NCBI GenBank assembly: GCA_947460575.1
Contig: CANHIJ010000023.1
Coordinates: forward strand, 1 to 43,113
DNA length: 43,113 nt
Source: Verrucomicrobiales bacterium
Lineage (GTDB): Bacteria; Verrucomicrobiota; Verrucomicrobiia; Verrucomicrobiales; V1-33
Direction: 5' to 3'
Both the position numbers and the translations under genes were made by a program. Below are positions 17,010-25,543 of the stretch, one piece after another; position 1 is the stretch's first letter; every line of letters starts with the position of its first letter. Below the pieces are notes generated by a model. It was not told where the DNA came from, did not search any database, and saw only the letters and a list, made by a program, of their open reading frames with translations.

Positions 17010-17975
17010 ATGGGACGCCTTTACAACAACATCGTCGAAACCGTCGGCCGCACCCCCTTGGTGCGCCTCAACCAGATCACCAAGGACGCCGGAGCCACCG
17101 TGGCTTTGAAGTGCGAGTTCTTCAACCCCCTCGGCAGCGTTAAGGACCGCATCGGAATGAACATGATCGCCGACGGAGAAGCCCGCGGTCTCATCACCAA
17201 GGACACCGTGATCGTGGAGCCCACCAGCGGCAACACCGGCATCGCCCTGGCTTTCGTGGCCGCCGCCAAAGGCTACAAGCTTATCCTCACGATGCCGGAG
17301 ACCATGTCCCTGGAGCGCCGCACCCTCTTAGCCATGCTGGGCGCTGAATTGGTCCTCACCCCCGGCCCCAAGGGCATGAAGGGCGCCATCGAAAAGGCCA
17401 CCGAAATCGTCGCCGCCACCCCAGGCGCCTACATGCCCCAGCAATTTAATAACCCCGCCAACCCTTCGATTCACCAATCCACCACCGCCGAGGAAATCTG
17501 GGACGACAGCAGCGGCGCCATCGACATCCTCATCAGCGCCGTCGGCACTGGCGGCACCCTCACCGGCTGCAGCCGCACCCTCAAGGCCAAAAAGCCTAGC
17601 CTCCTCAGCATCGCCGTGGAGCCCGAAGCCAGCCCCGTGATTTCCCAAACCCTAGCCGGCGAACCCGTCGTCCCCGCCCCCCACAAAATCCAGGGCACGG
17701 GCGCCGGTTTCGTCCCCAACAACCTCGACCTCAAGCTCGTCGACGAAGTCATCAAGGTCTCCAACGACGACGCCATCCTGATGGCCCGCCGCATCGCTAA
17801 GGAAGAAGGCATCCTGGTCGGCATCAGCACCGGAGCTAATGTCCACGCCGCCCTCCTGGTGGCCCAGCGCCCCGAAAACCACGGCAAGTTGATCGTGACC
17901 ATCGCCTGCTCCACGGGCGAGCGCTACCTCTCTACCCCCCTCGCGGACGAAGCCCGCGCCCAAGTCGGCTCCTGA
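17010..17975 (+). CDS. cysK: Cysteine synthase A (O-acetylserine sulfhydrylase)
   Basis: A protein of 321 residues. The pyridoxal-phosphate lysine is in [11 protein letters not shown] (Lys45), the substrate loop is [10 protein letters not shown], the phosphate-binding glycine loop is VGTGGTLTG, and the C-terminal region has [21 protein letters not shown] is also typical of the CysK group. It makes cysteine from O-acetylserine and sulfide in the cytosol. No serine acetyltransferase gene is adjacent. It is 52 bases upstream of a TPR protein gene on the same strand, with pyrimidine-rich DNA between, so co-transcription is possible. Confidence 0.95.
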   Translation: MGRLYNNIVETVGRTPLVRLNQITKDAGATVALKCEFFNPLGSVKDRIGMNMIADGEARGLITKDTVIVEPTSGNTGIALAFVAAAKGYKLILTMPETMSLERRTLLAMLGAELVLTPGPKGMKGAIEKATEIVAATPGAYMPQQFNNPANPSIHQSTTAEEIWDDSSGAIDILISAVGTGGTLTGCSRTLKAKKPSLLSIAVEPEASPVISQTLAGEPVVPAPHKIQGTGAGFVPNNLDLKLVDEVIKVSNDDAILMARRIAKEEGILVGISTGANVHAALLVAQRPENHGKLIVTIACSTGERYLSTPLADEARAQVGS

Positions 17976-18027
17976 CCCCCCCCCTCTTTCCCCTCTCCCC
18001 TCTCTTTCACCCCCCACCCTGCCGATC

Positions 18028-18927
18028 ATGGCCCAAGACTCCTCTCTCTCCAACCCCGTCCCCGTCGCCGTCCTCGAACACGAGCACAGCCCCCTAGAGG
18101 ACGCCCTGATCCGCTACCGCAAGCAGCTGATCCTCGTCGGCGTACTCGCCGTAGTCGGCACCAGCGCCTATTTCGGCACCAAACTCTACAAGGAGTCCAA
18201 ACACCGCAGCGCCGCCCTGGCCTTCACCCGCGCCGCCACCGTAGGCGAACTGCGCGCCGTGGCCTCCCAGCACGCCGGCCAAACCGCCGCCGCCAACGCC
18301 CTCCTCAAGTCCGCCCTCCTCCTCGCCCAAGACGGCAAGGGCTCAGAAGCCGCCGAAGCCCTCAACAAGCTCATCGCCACCTACCCCCTTCACCCCCTCG
18401 CCGACCTCGCCAAGTTCCGCCTCGCGGAAGTCCAGCTCCAGCAGGGCGCCACCCAAGACGCCATCGCCAAATTCCAAGAAGTCGCCGCCACCGTCAAATC
18501 CCCCTACGCCGCCTTAGCCCTCCTCCGCGTCGCCGACCTCTCTTGGCAAGACAATAAAATCGACGAAGCCCAGAAACTCTACCAGGAAATCCTCGTCAAA
18601 CACGGCAGCGATCGCGTCTTCAACATCGCCGAACAGCGCCTCAAGCAACTCAAAATCGCCCCCCCAACCCTGGTCGATTTTGTCCCCGAGCCCACCCCCG
18701 CCCCCGGCTCCCCCGGCCTCCCCAACCAGGCCCCCCCTTCCGCCGCCGCCCTCGGCGAGCCATCCATTTCCGCCCCAGGCCTCCTCGACGAACAACCCGC
18801 TCCTCCCGCCGACGCCACCCTGAGCCCCTCCTCCCCTCCCACAAAGGAAGACGCGCTGCTCCCGCCCCCCGCCGTGCCCGCTCCTGCCGTGCCAGCCCCC
18901 GCCGAAGCTCCCCCAGCCACCCCATAG
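18028..18927 (+). CDS. Membrane-anchored TPR protein (YfgM-like) with proline-rich tail
   Basis: A protein of 299 residues. A short N-terminal tail leads into one membrane span (LILVGVLAVVGTSAYFGTKL, about 34-53), giving a cytoplasm-in topology, then about 160 residues of TPR-like helical repeats (AANALLKSALLLAQDGKGSE, HPLADLAKFRLAEVQLQQG, KIDEAQKLYQEIL). The final 75 residues are rich in Pro and Ala and probably disordered in the envelope. The architecture resembles YfgM/TPR_21 proteins, which act as adaptors for envelope chaperones, but the proline tail differs. Its partner is unknown. It lies between cysK and the fusion gene, 59 bases before the latter. Confidence 0.7.
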   Translation: MAQDSSLSNPVPVAVLEHEHSPLEDALIRYRKQLILVGVLAVVGTSAYFGTKLYKESKHRSAALAFTRAATVGELRAVASQHAGQTAAANALLKSALLLAQDGKGSEAAEALNKLIATYPLHPLADLAKFRLAEVQLQQGATQDAIAKFQEVAATVKSPYAALALLRVADLSWQDNKIDEAQKLYQEILVKHGSDRVFNIAEQRLKQLKIAPPTLVDFVPEPTPAPGSPGLPNQAPPSAAALGEPSISAPGLLDEQPAPPADATLSPSSPPTKEDALLPPPAVPAPAVPAPAEAPPATP

Positions 18928-18986
18928 CGCCCCGCCGCCCCCAGAAGCCAGCGCCCCGCCGCCCGGCTCCCCCTCACCCCGTCCCC

Positions 18987-20069
18987 ATGTCCGGCCCGAC
19001 TCTCTCGGCTTCCCAAGCCGCCGCTTGGCGCGATCAGCTCCACGCTTCCGGAAAACGCCTCGTCTTCACCAGCGGCTGCTTCGACATCCTCCACGCCGGG
19101 CACGTCCGCTACCTCGCCCAGGCCCGCGCCCTCGGCGACGCCCTCATCATCGCCCTCAACTCCGACGCCTCCGTCCGCCTCCTCAAGGGCCCGCACCGCC
19201 CCGTCCACTCCCAGGACGACCGCGCCGAAGTCCTCCTCGCCCTCCAATCCGTCGACGCCGTCGTGCTCTTCGACGAACCCCGCACCACCTCCCTCATCCG
19301 CCACATCCGCCCCCACCGCTTCGCCAAGGGCGGCGACTACCTCCTCAGCACCCTCGACCCCGCAGAGCGCCAAGCCCTCGACTCCATCGGCGCCGAAATC
19401 CACCTCCTCCCAGCTCTCCCCGGCCGCTCCACCACCGCCTCCCTCGCCAAACTCGCCCTCCCCGCCGCCCCGCCCCTCCCCCGGCTCGGCATCCTCGGCT
19501 CCGGCGAAGGCTCGAACTTCGCCGTCCTCCTCGACGCCATCGCCGACGGCTCCCTCCCCGCCCAAGTCGCCCTCGTCCTCTCCGACAACCCCCAAGCCCG
19601 CATCTTGCAGCGCGCCCAAGAAAAAGGCATCGAGGCCGCCTGGATCGACCCCGGACCCCACCCCAACCGCTTCAGCCAGGACGCCCAAAATGCCGTCCGC
19701 GACCGCTTCCAGGCCGCCCGCTGCGACCTCATCGTCTGCGCCGGCTTCATGCGCCGCCTCAAAGCCCCGCTCCTCAACGACTTCGCCGGGCGCATCGTCA
19801 ACATCCACCCCTCCCTCCTCCCCGCCTTCCCAGGCCGCGAAGCCTGGGCCCAAGCCTTCGCCGCCAACGCCTCCGAAGTCGGCTGCACCGTCCACCTCAT
19901 CGACGACGGCATCGATACCGGACCCATCCTCGCCCAGACCCGCGTCCCCAGGCTCCCCTCCGATACTGTCGACGACCTCCGCCGCCGCATCCAAGCCGCC
20001 GAACACCGCCTCTTCCCCGCCGCCATCCGCGACCTCCTCGCCAGCCTCCCCCCGCGCCCCTCCCCCTAA
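18987..20069 (+). CDS. Fusion: RfaE2-type nucleotidyltransferase + phosphoribosylglycinamide formyltransferase
   Basis: A protein of 360 residues with two enzyme domains. Residues 1-155 form a cytidylyltransferase-fold domain of the heptose-phosphate adenylyltransferase (RfaE domain II) type: FTSGCFDILHAGHVRYL with the HxGH motif at 36-39, and the closing GRSTTASL. Residues 165-357 are PurN: GILGSGEGSNF nucleotide loop, CAGFMRRL, and the catalytic residues Asn272, His274 (RIVNIHPSLLP) and Asp310 (DDGIDTGPI). PurN transfers a formyl group from 10-formyl-tetrahydrofolate in step 3 of purine synthesis; RfaE2 activates heptose phosphate for LPS. Both domains keep their key residues, and the frame runs through without a stop or shift. 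Joining these two pathways in one chain is unexpected. Confidence 0.88.
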   Translation: MSGPTLSASQAAAWRDQLHASGKRLVFTSGCFDILHAGHVRYLAQARALGDALIIALNSDASVRLLKGPHRPVHSQDDRAEVLLALQSVDAVVLFDEPRTTSLIRHIRPHRFAKGGDYLLSTLDPAERQALDSIGAEIHLLPALPGRSTTASLAKLALPAAPPLPRLGILGSGEGSNFAVLLDAIADGSLPAQVALVLSDNPQARILQRAQEKGIEAAWIDPGPHPNRFSQDAQNAVRDRFQAARCDLIVCAGFMRRLKAPLLNDFAGRIVNIHPSLLPAFPGREAWAQAFAANASEVGCTVHLIDDGIDTGPILAQTRVPRLPSDTVDDLRRRIQAAEHRLFPAAIRDLLASLPPRPSP

Positions 20070-20490
20070 AGCGCCCCCGCATTCGCCCCCGTCCTGCGAC
20101 AAAATGGCGCGAAAAATTCTATAATTTCTATAAAATTGCTTTTTTGATTTATTAGAAGGACGCTAATCTAAGATTTTCGTTTTTCAGTAAATCTAAACTG
20201 CCTTAAGCACATTTTCCCCCGGGCTTTTCCTGCTACCCTATTCTGGAAATTCCAGCGCCCCCGCACCTCCTCGCCCCCCACCCTCCTCCGCCCCAAGGGG
20301 ATCCTCCCTTGGCGCCGACCCAGGCCGCCGCGCCGCGAAGCCGAACCCCGCGCCGCCGCCGCCCTGGCCCTTCCCCCATCCCTGGGAAACCTCGTTTCCC
20401 TTGCTGCGGCGCGGAAAATCGGTTGCCAGGCGGGCTGGTCCCGACTACCAAATCCACCCTACTTTCCCGGCTCTCCCCCCCTTGTTTCCC
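20070..20490. other. 421-base intergenic region, AT-rich island then pyrimidine-rich DNA
   Basis: No gene is supported. The first part (20104-20200) is strikingly AT-rich compared with its surroundings and contains TATAAT at 20120-20125, with GCGACA 18 bases upstream, a possible promoter. A small palindrome, CTGGAA and TTCCAG around one base, sits at 20243-20255. The rest is C-rich. No SRP, 6S, tmRNA or RNase P signature was recognised, though a small RNA cannot be excluded. Confidence 0.4.
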
Positions 20491-21399
20491 ATGCCTTCCC
20501 GCCCTGCGATGCGACGCGCTGTCGATCCGCTCTCCATGATGGACCGGAACCGGACGCTGCTCGCCGATACCTCCTGCTACGCCTACAAGCAGTCGGACGG
20601 GGTCGACATGGAAGCCTACGTCTTTCCCGTCCCCACCCCCGCCCCTGCCGAGGGGAGACCGGCGATCCTATTCTTCTACAGCAGCACCTGGGACGCTGGC
20701 TTGGTGAGTCAATTTGCCCCACACTGCCTGTATTTTGCCAACCGCGGCATGCAGCCCATCCTCTTCGACTACCGGGTCACCTCCCGCTTCCCGGCCGCCA
20801 CTCCCGCCGACGCCATGGCCGACATGCGCAGCGCGATCCGCTGGACCCGCGGGCACGCTGAGGACCTCGGCCTGCGCCCCGACCGCCTGGTGGCCTGCGG
20901 CGCCGCCTCCGGGGCCCACGGGGCCCTCTCTGCGGCCATGCTCAAGGACTTCGACGACCCCGCCGACGACCTCAGCCTTTCCTGCATCCCCGACGCTCTC
21001 ATTCTCTTCAGCCCCATCCTCGACCTCTCGAAAAAGGGCTTCGGCCACGCCAAATTCCCCGACCGCAAAATGGCGCGCCGCGCCGACCTCATGCGGCACC
21101 CCCGGCGCCGCCTCCCCCCCATGATCATTTTCCACGGCACGGGCGACCGCGTCGTCCCCTTCGAAAACAGCCAGCGCTTCCGCCGCAAAATGTGGTGGCG
21201 CGGCAACGTCTGCCGCGTCCGCCCCTTTGAAACCCAAGGGCACGGCTTCTTTAATTTCAACGTCAATCCCCGCCTCTACGAACTCACCCTCAACGAGGCC
21301 GACGCCTTTCTGGTCGAGCGCAAGTTCCTCCCCGCCCTCTCCGACGACGACGGCAGCCCCCGCCTCTCCAGCGACGGCCGGTTTCAGCGCCACGACTAA
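20491..21399 (+). CDS. Alpha/beta-hydrolase-fold protein with altered catalytic motifs
   Basis: A protein of 302 residues from the ATG at 20491. The fold matches the BD-FAE/acetylxylan-esterase-like hydrolases: QFAPHCLYFANRGM, DMRSAIRWTRGHAEDLGL.PDR, LKDFDDPADD, IIFHGTGDRVVPFENSQRF (Asp219) and GHGFFNF (His251). Two key places differ from the family. The oxyanion segment usually HGGGW or FGGGW reads YSSTW (63-67), and the nucleophile motif usually GGSAGGH reads GAASGAH (137-143), placing Ala where Ser is expected and Ser one position later. It may be a pseudoenzyme, or the elbow may be shifted to Ser140. The substrate is unknown. No signal peptide is seen. The start is not certain; Met at residue 16-17 is also possible. 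Confidence 0.75.
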   Translation: MPSRPAMRRAVDPLSMMDRNRTLLADTSCYAYKQSDGVDMEAYVFPVPTPAPAEGRPAILFFYSSTWDAGLVSQFAPHCLYFANRGMQPILFDYRVTSRFPAATPADAMADMRSAIRWTRGHAEDLGLRPDRLVACGAASGAHGALSAAMLKDFDDPADDLSLSCIPDALILFSPILDLSKKGFGHAKFPDRKMARRADLMRHPRRRLPPMIIFHGTGDRVVPFENSQRFRRKMWWRGNVCRVRPFETQGHGFFNFNVNPRLYELTLNEADAFLVERKFLPALSDDDGSPRLSSDGRFQRHD

Positions 21400-21400
21400 A

Positions 21401-22254
21401 CCTAAAATCGCGAGTTCCCTAGCGGATTCGGGGGGGCGGAGCCCTAGTGCGGGAGGCTTTCTCCACGCGCGGGGGCCTTTTGGGGGCTTCCCCGCGGGCC
21501 CCCCTATCGGCCCTCGGAACGCGGGTCCGGTGACTTGGGTTCTGTTGACCACAACCCGAAGCCGCACACGCCACCCCGGCCGACGTCAATCAGCACGCCG
21601 CATCACCCCGGAAAACCACCCCATCAGGGGTCATTTTTAATTGTCGCTGCACAGACCGGGGGACGCCATCTGAGCCGTAGTTAGAGCGCCCCTACAGGGC
21701 TTGGAATTTTTTCGGACACCGGACCTAGGGCGTTGCCCTGGGCTATCGCATTTTGCCCCGCTGGGGCGCAGAGACCTAGGGTGTGGCCCGGGGCTGGGGC
21801 TGACGTGACCGCCAGAAGGCCATTTTGCCACATTGCGAGTATGGATGATCAGTGAGTTCCGCATGCTGGAATGGCCCTTGGGGGACTTTTTGCGGTGACG
21901 TCTGGGCGGCGCGGTGCTATTTTGGTGCGCCCCATAGGGCGCCGCTTCGGAGCGCCAACGGCGCGGCCTAGGCCAGCCCAGAGCAACACCCTGGGACTCG
22001 GGTCGAAAAGGGCCCCGAGCCCTGAAGGGGCGGCCTAATCGGCGGGCCCCATCGCGCACTTTTCCATGACATTGGCGCGCTGTGGGCTGCCCCCGCCCGC
22101 CGGACGGGTCCACCGCCCACGATGCGCCGGAGGCTTTTGACCGCGAAAAGGACTCACCCAATGGCTGAAACTCCAGAGCCAAAAGCAAACGTCTCATCCC
22201 CTGTCCTTATCCCCAAAAAGGCCCCATGGTCACGTTTTAACTCCCGGTTTTAGG
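21401..22254. repeat. Inverted-repeat intergenic element, copy B
   Basis: The element begins 2 bases after the preceding stop codon. Its ends are CCTAAAATCGCGAGT (21401-21415) and the complement of CCTAAAACCGGGAGT (22240-22254), 13 of 15 positions matching. From about 21690 to the right end it aligns with copy A, including the CAGGGCTT and GTTGCCCTGGGC hairpin modules and TGCGGTGACGTCTGGGCGG. Between the left end and that region it carries about 150 extra bases (roughly 21535-21650) absent from copy A but present in copy C, with the core ACCACCCCATCAGGGGTCA at 21615-21633. No transposase is encoded; long antisense frames here are fortuitous. Confidence 0.75.
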
Positions 22255-22401
22255 ATAAGGAGACACCACCAGGCTGCCGAGCGGTGCTTTGCTGGAAAGA
22301 CGTGCCCGCAAAAAGCCCAAAATCGGCTTATTATTTAGGATTTTGGCATTGAGGGCCAATGAGTTACAAAACAAAATCGGGTCTATATCAAATATCAAGA
22401 T

Positions 22402-22565
22402 ACTTTTTGCGATCACGTCTGGAAAAGAGGGTACGGTGGCCCCACCGATTGGGCCGCCCCCTCAGGGCTGGGTTCGATTTTTGGCCGGAGTCCCGGGGCG
22501 TTGCCCTGGGCTAGCCAGGCCGCGCCGTTGGCGCTCTCCATCAGCGCCCCAAGGGGCCGCTAAAT
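22402..22565. repeat. Rearranged fragment of the inverted-repeat element
   Basis: The segment starts with ACTTTTTGCG followed by a T.ACGTCTGG block in the same orientation as in copies A and B. From about 22447 it then matches the inside of copy A in the opposite orientation: GGGCCGCCCC.TCAGGGCT, GGGGCGTTGCCCTGGGCT, then GGCCGCGCCGTTGGCGCTC. It ends next to the DedA gene stop. The 147 bases between copy B and this fragment are AT-richer with no gene seen. Confidence 0.6.
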
Positions 22566-22582
22566 GCGCGCCTCAAAACGCC

Positions 22583-23230
22583 TCAGCCATCCCCCCGCCG
22601 CGCCCGCCACCACCCAATCAGCGGCATCAGGATGCTGACCACCACGATACCCGCCACAATCAGTTCAAAATTGGCCTTCACCACGGGAATTTGGCCAAAG
22701 AAGTGCCCCGCGGTGGTGCAGGTGATCACCCACAAGAAAGCGCCTAAAACGCTGTACAATAAAAAGCGCCCGTAGTCCATCCGCCCGACCCCGGCGACAA
22801 AAGGCGCAAAGGTGCGCATCAGAGGGATAAAGCGCGCCAGCAGGATGGTCTTGCGCCCATGCCGCCCATAGAACGCCTGCGTCTTGCGCAGGGTCTCCGG
22901 CCGGAAAATGGCCGAGTTTGGTCGGCGAAAAACCTTGGGGCCCAGGGCCCGGCCAATCCAGTAGTTCAGGTTGTCCCCCAAAATCGCCGCCAGCGGCAGG
23001 ATCACCCAGAGCAGTCCCAAGCTGAGCGTTTCCCCCGATCCCGCGGTCAGGGCTCCCGCCGCGAAAAGCAGCGAATCCCCCGGCAAAAAGGGCATCACCA
23101 CCAGCCCGGTCTCGCAAAATATCACCAGGGCCAACACCACGTGAATGTGGGTGCCGTACATCCCCACCCACTGCTCCAAATGCTCGTTGATGTTGGTCAG
23201 AATATGCCAGGCGTCGGTGAGATAATGCAT
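22583..23230 (-). CDS. DedA-family membrane protein
   Basis: A protein of 215 residues, typical of DedA/SNARE-associated proteins. Conserved features are ETGLVVMPFLPGDSLLFAAG near the first hydrophobic hairpin, ILGDNLNYWIGRALG, and ARFIPLMRTFAPFVAGVGRM with the functionally important arginines, then GAFLWV and two C-terminal spans. Members sit in the inner membrane and act as proton-motive-force-linked lipid scramblases or flippases; several recycle undecaprenyl phosphate. The downstream side abuts a repeat fragment. An SLC13-type transporter gene lies 15 bases upstream on the same strand, so the two may share a transcript. Confidence 0.92.
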   Translation of the reverse strand: MHYLTDAWHILTNINEHLEQWVGMYGTHIHVVLALVIFCETGLVVMPFLPGDSLLFAAGALTAGSGETLSLGLLWVILPLAAILGDNLNYWIGRALGPKVFRRPNSAIFRPETLRKTQAFYGRHGRKTILLARFIPLMRTFAPFVAGVGRMDYGRFLLYSVLGAFLWVITCTTAGHFFGQIPVVKANFELIVAGIVVVSILMPLIGWWRARRGDG

Positions 23231-23245
23231 TCGGAAAATGAAAAG

Positions 23246-25108
23246 TCAGGGAAGGTGGGTCAGGGGCCAGATGACCGGAATCAAAAAAGTGCAGAGCAGC
23301 CAGAGCAGCAGGGTCAGGGGAATGCCAATGCGGCAGAAGTCCGAGAACTTATATCCCCCTGCGTTGTAGACCAGCAGATTTGTCTGATATCCGATCGGAG
23401 TCGAAAAGGCCAAAGTCGACCCAAACATCGCCGCCACCACAAAGGGCTTGGGATCCACGTGCAAACTCAAGGCCGTCTGCATCGCGATGGGGGTAATGAT
23501 GGCGGCCACGGCGGCGTTGCTCAGAAATTCCGTCAAAATCACCGCGATGAGGTACACGCCGGAGAGCACCGCCAGGTCCCCATAGGGACTGAAGGCGCCG
23601 ACAATGATACGCGCCAAATGCCCCGCCAGGCCGCACTTTTCCATCCCCGCCCCAATCCCCACGGTCCCAATAATCAGCAGCAAAATCCGCCACTCCATGG
23701 CCTCGTAAATCTCCGAGGTGTCCACGCAGCGCGTCACGACGCACAGCAGGGCCCCCGTCAGCGCGATCAAACCAAAATTCAGCTCCGGCAGCCCCCAGCT
23801 GCCCAGCAGGCTTCCGCCTCCCTCCCGGTGGGTTTCCGCCAGGGCCCCCAGCACGCAAACCGCAATCAGGATGGCCAGGGCGATCCCCCGCTTCTCTAGG
23901 CGCGGCCGGGTGTCCTTCGGCCTCGTCAGGTTGATAAAGCCCCGCTCCTTGAGCAACTGCCCCATCTGCTCCGGAGGGCCCTCCAGCAGCAGGGTATCCC
24001 CCATCATGAAGCGCATGTCCTCAAAGCGCTCCCGCAGATTCACCCCCATGCGGTGCACCGCCACGATAATCACCCCATAGCGCTGCCGAAAATTAAGCTG
24101 CTTGAGGCTCTTGTGCAAAATTGTCGACCCCGGGCCCAACACCACCTCCATCATCATCGCCGCCTCCACCTTGACCCCTTCCAAGCCCAAGGACTCCCGC
24201 GGCACCATCTCCAGCCCCTCCGTCTGGCGCATCGTCATCACGTCCTCCAGCTGCCCCTTGAGCACCAACTGGTCACCGGCCTCCAGCCGCAGCTCGGGAA
24301 ACGGCGTGTCCACCATGACCCCTCCCCGGATCACATCGATCAGCCGGATCCCCCGCAGTTTCGCCAGCGGCGTCTCCCGGTACCATTTCCCCACCAGCGG
24401 CGACTCCCCGCGCACAAAGGCCCGCGTCAGGTATTCCTTGGCCTTAGTCTCCTCCAAAATCTGCGACAGCGCCACCCGGTCCGGCAGCAGGCGCGGCGCC
24501 AGTACCCCCAGGTAAATCAGGCTCACCCCAAACACCGCCAGCCCCAACCCGCTGATCTCAAACATGCTAAAAGACAGCCCGTACCCCCGCGCCTGCCCCA
24601 CCACCACCATGTTCGTCGACGTCCCAATCAGCGACATCATGCCCCCCGCCACCGTGGCAAACGACAGCGGGATTAACATCCGCGAAGCCGCCACCCCCTG
24701 CCGACGACACACCGCCATAACCACCGGCAAGAAAATAATCACAATCGAAGTGTTATTCAAAAAGGCCGAGATCACCCCGCACACCAACATCAGGGTCCAC
24801 AGGCCCCGCTGCTGGCTGCGCCCCGACACCCGCTCGTAAAACGCCCCCGCCGCCGCCACCAAACCGGAGCGCTCCAGCGCCATGCAGATCACCAACATCG
24901 ACCCAATCATCAACACCGCCTCATTCGAAAAGGCCTTCATCGCGCTCTCCACCGGCAAAATCCCCGCCAACACCATCGCCGCCATCCCCCCCAAGGCCAC
25001 GATCTCCGGCGCCATCCGCTCCCGCAAAAAGGCCACAAACATCAGGACCACGATAAACGTGGCCACCATCTGCTGGGTCGACTCAGTAAAGGCCAGGATC
25101 GGGAACAT
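23246..25108 (-). CDS. SLC13-family (DASS) permease with two TrkA-C domains
   Basis: A protein of 620 residues. The N-terminal half of the transporter has the DASS hallmarks SAFLNNTSIVIIFLP (NNTS at 118-121) and IGTSTNMVVVG (GTSTN at 162-166), the sodium/substrate clamshell motifs. From about 225 to 400 two RCK-C/TrkA-C regulatory domains interrupt the chain (GESPLVGKWY...LRLEAGDQLVLKG and GSTILHKSLKQLNFRQRYGV...MGDTLLLEG). The second half carries EFLSNAAVAAIITPIA and AMFGSTLAFSTPIGYQTN. This layout is common in proteins annotated as sulfate, phosphate or dicarboxylate permeases; the substrate cannot be told. ATG at 25108 is preferred over a TTG one codon upstream. Confidence 0.9.
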   Translation of the reverse strand: MFPILAFTESTQQMVATFIVVLMFVAFLRERMAPEIVALGGMAAMVLAGILPVESAMKAFSNEAVLMIGSMLVICMALERSGLVAAAGAFYERVSGRSQQRGLWTLMLVCGVISAFLNNTSIVIIFLPVVMAVCRRQGVAASRMLIPLSFATVAGGMMSLIGTSTNMVVVGQARGYGLSFSMFEISGLGLAVFGVSLIYLGVLAPRLLPDRVALSQILEETKAKEYLTRAFVRGESPLVGKWYRETPLAKLRGIRLIDVIRGGVMVDTPFPELRLEAGDQLVLKGQLEDVMTMRQTEGLEMVPRESLGLEGVKVEAAMMMEVVLGPGSTILHKSLKQLNFRQRYGVIIVAVHRMGVNLRERFEDMRFMMGDTLLLEGPPEQMGQLLKERGFINLTRPKDTRPRLEKRGIALAILIAVCVLGALAETHREGGGSLLGSWGLPELNFGLIALTGALLCVVTRCVDTSEIYEAMEWRILLLIIGTVGIGAGMEKCGLAGHLARIIVGAFSPYGDLAVLSGVYLIAVILTEFLSNAAVAAIITPIAMQTALSLHVDPKPFVVAAMFGSTLAFSTPIGYQTNLLVYNAGGYKFSDFCRIGIPLTLLLWLLCTFLIPVIWPLTHLP

Positions 25109-25180
25109 CAATCAACTACCCTCAGCGGCGACCCTAGTGATGCAAGACGGAATCCGTTCCCACCCCCGACCTGAAACCCC

Positions 25181-25516
25181 CTAGTGGCCCAACATCCAGG
25201 GACGGGCCGTGGCCTTCCCCGTTTGCAGCGTGCCCAGCTTGGTTTGCTTCATCCGCTTTTTGCGCACCGGGGTGCCGCACCCGCAGCCGCTCCCACAGGA
25301 ATGGCCCGTGCTCACGCGTGGTTCGTGGCGGCTTTTTTCATTGATCGTAGCTGCCTTGCGGGCATTCGGGTGCATCACCGCGAGGTTGGGCGCCAGAATC
25401 ATTCGACTGGCCACCCCAGCGCACTCCGGACAAGCCGCCCGGCGATTCCGCTGCTTCATCGGCCGGAGGAGGCGGAAATCGCCGCAGTTCACACAAGAGT
25501 AATCGTAATAAGGCAT
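25181..25516 (-). CDS. fmdB: FmdB-type zinc-ribbon protein
   Basis: A protein of 111 residues. The N-terminus MPYYDYSCVNCGDF with a second pair in CPECAG forms the FmdB/CxxC zinc ribbon (Cys8, Cys11 and the later pair), the regulatory protein domain first described in an amidase operon of Methylophilus. A second cysteine cluster (HSCGSGCGCG) and a basic tail follow. It may be a regulator, as proposed for FmdB, but its biochemical role is unknown. It is the last gene of the urt-fmd cluster, 93 bases after fmdA, separated by a strong hairpin that may lower its expression relative to fmdA. Confidence 0.85.
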   Translation of the reverse strand: MPYYDYSCVNCGDFRLLRPMKQRNRRAACPECAGVASRMILAPNLAVMHPNARKAATINEKSRHEPRVSTGHSCGSGCGCGTPVRKKRMKQTKLGTLQTGKATARPWMLGH

Positions 25517-25543
25517 AGCGGTTTTTGGAGGGAAAGGGGCCGG

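Noticed and set aside
18579..20102. Long minus-strand open frame opposite the TPR and RfaE2-PurN genes
   Set aside because: Its translation is almost entirely Gly, Glu, Ala and Val, the usual complement of a GC-rich gene; the plus-strand fusion has conserved motifs of two known enzymes.
20261..20490. Possible SRP or RNase P RNA in the GC-rich intergenic DNA before the hydrolase-like gene
   Set aside because: The SRP core (GGAAGCAGC type) and RNase P conserved blocks could not be found.
21637..22197. Minus-strand open frame in element B whose translation resembles that of 2183-2596 in element A
   Set aside because: The similarity is explained by DNA homology of the two repeat copies. The frame runs through hairpins, has differing ends in A and B, and no domain is seen.
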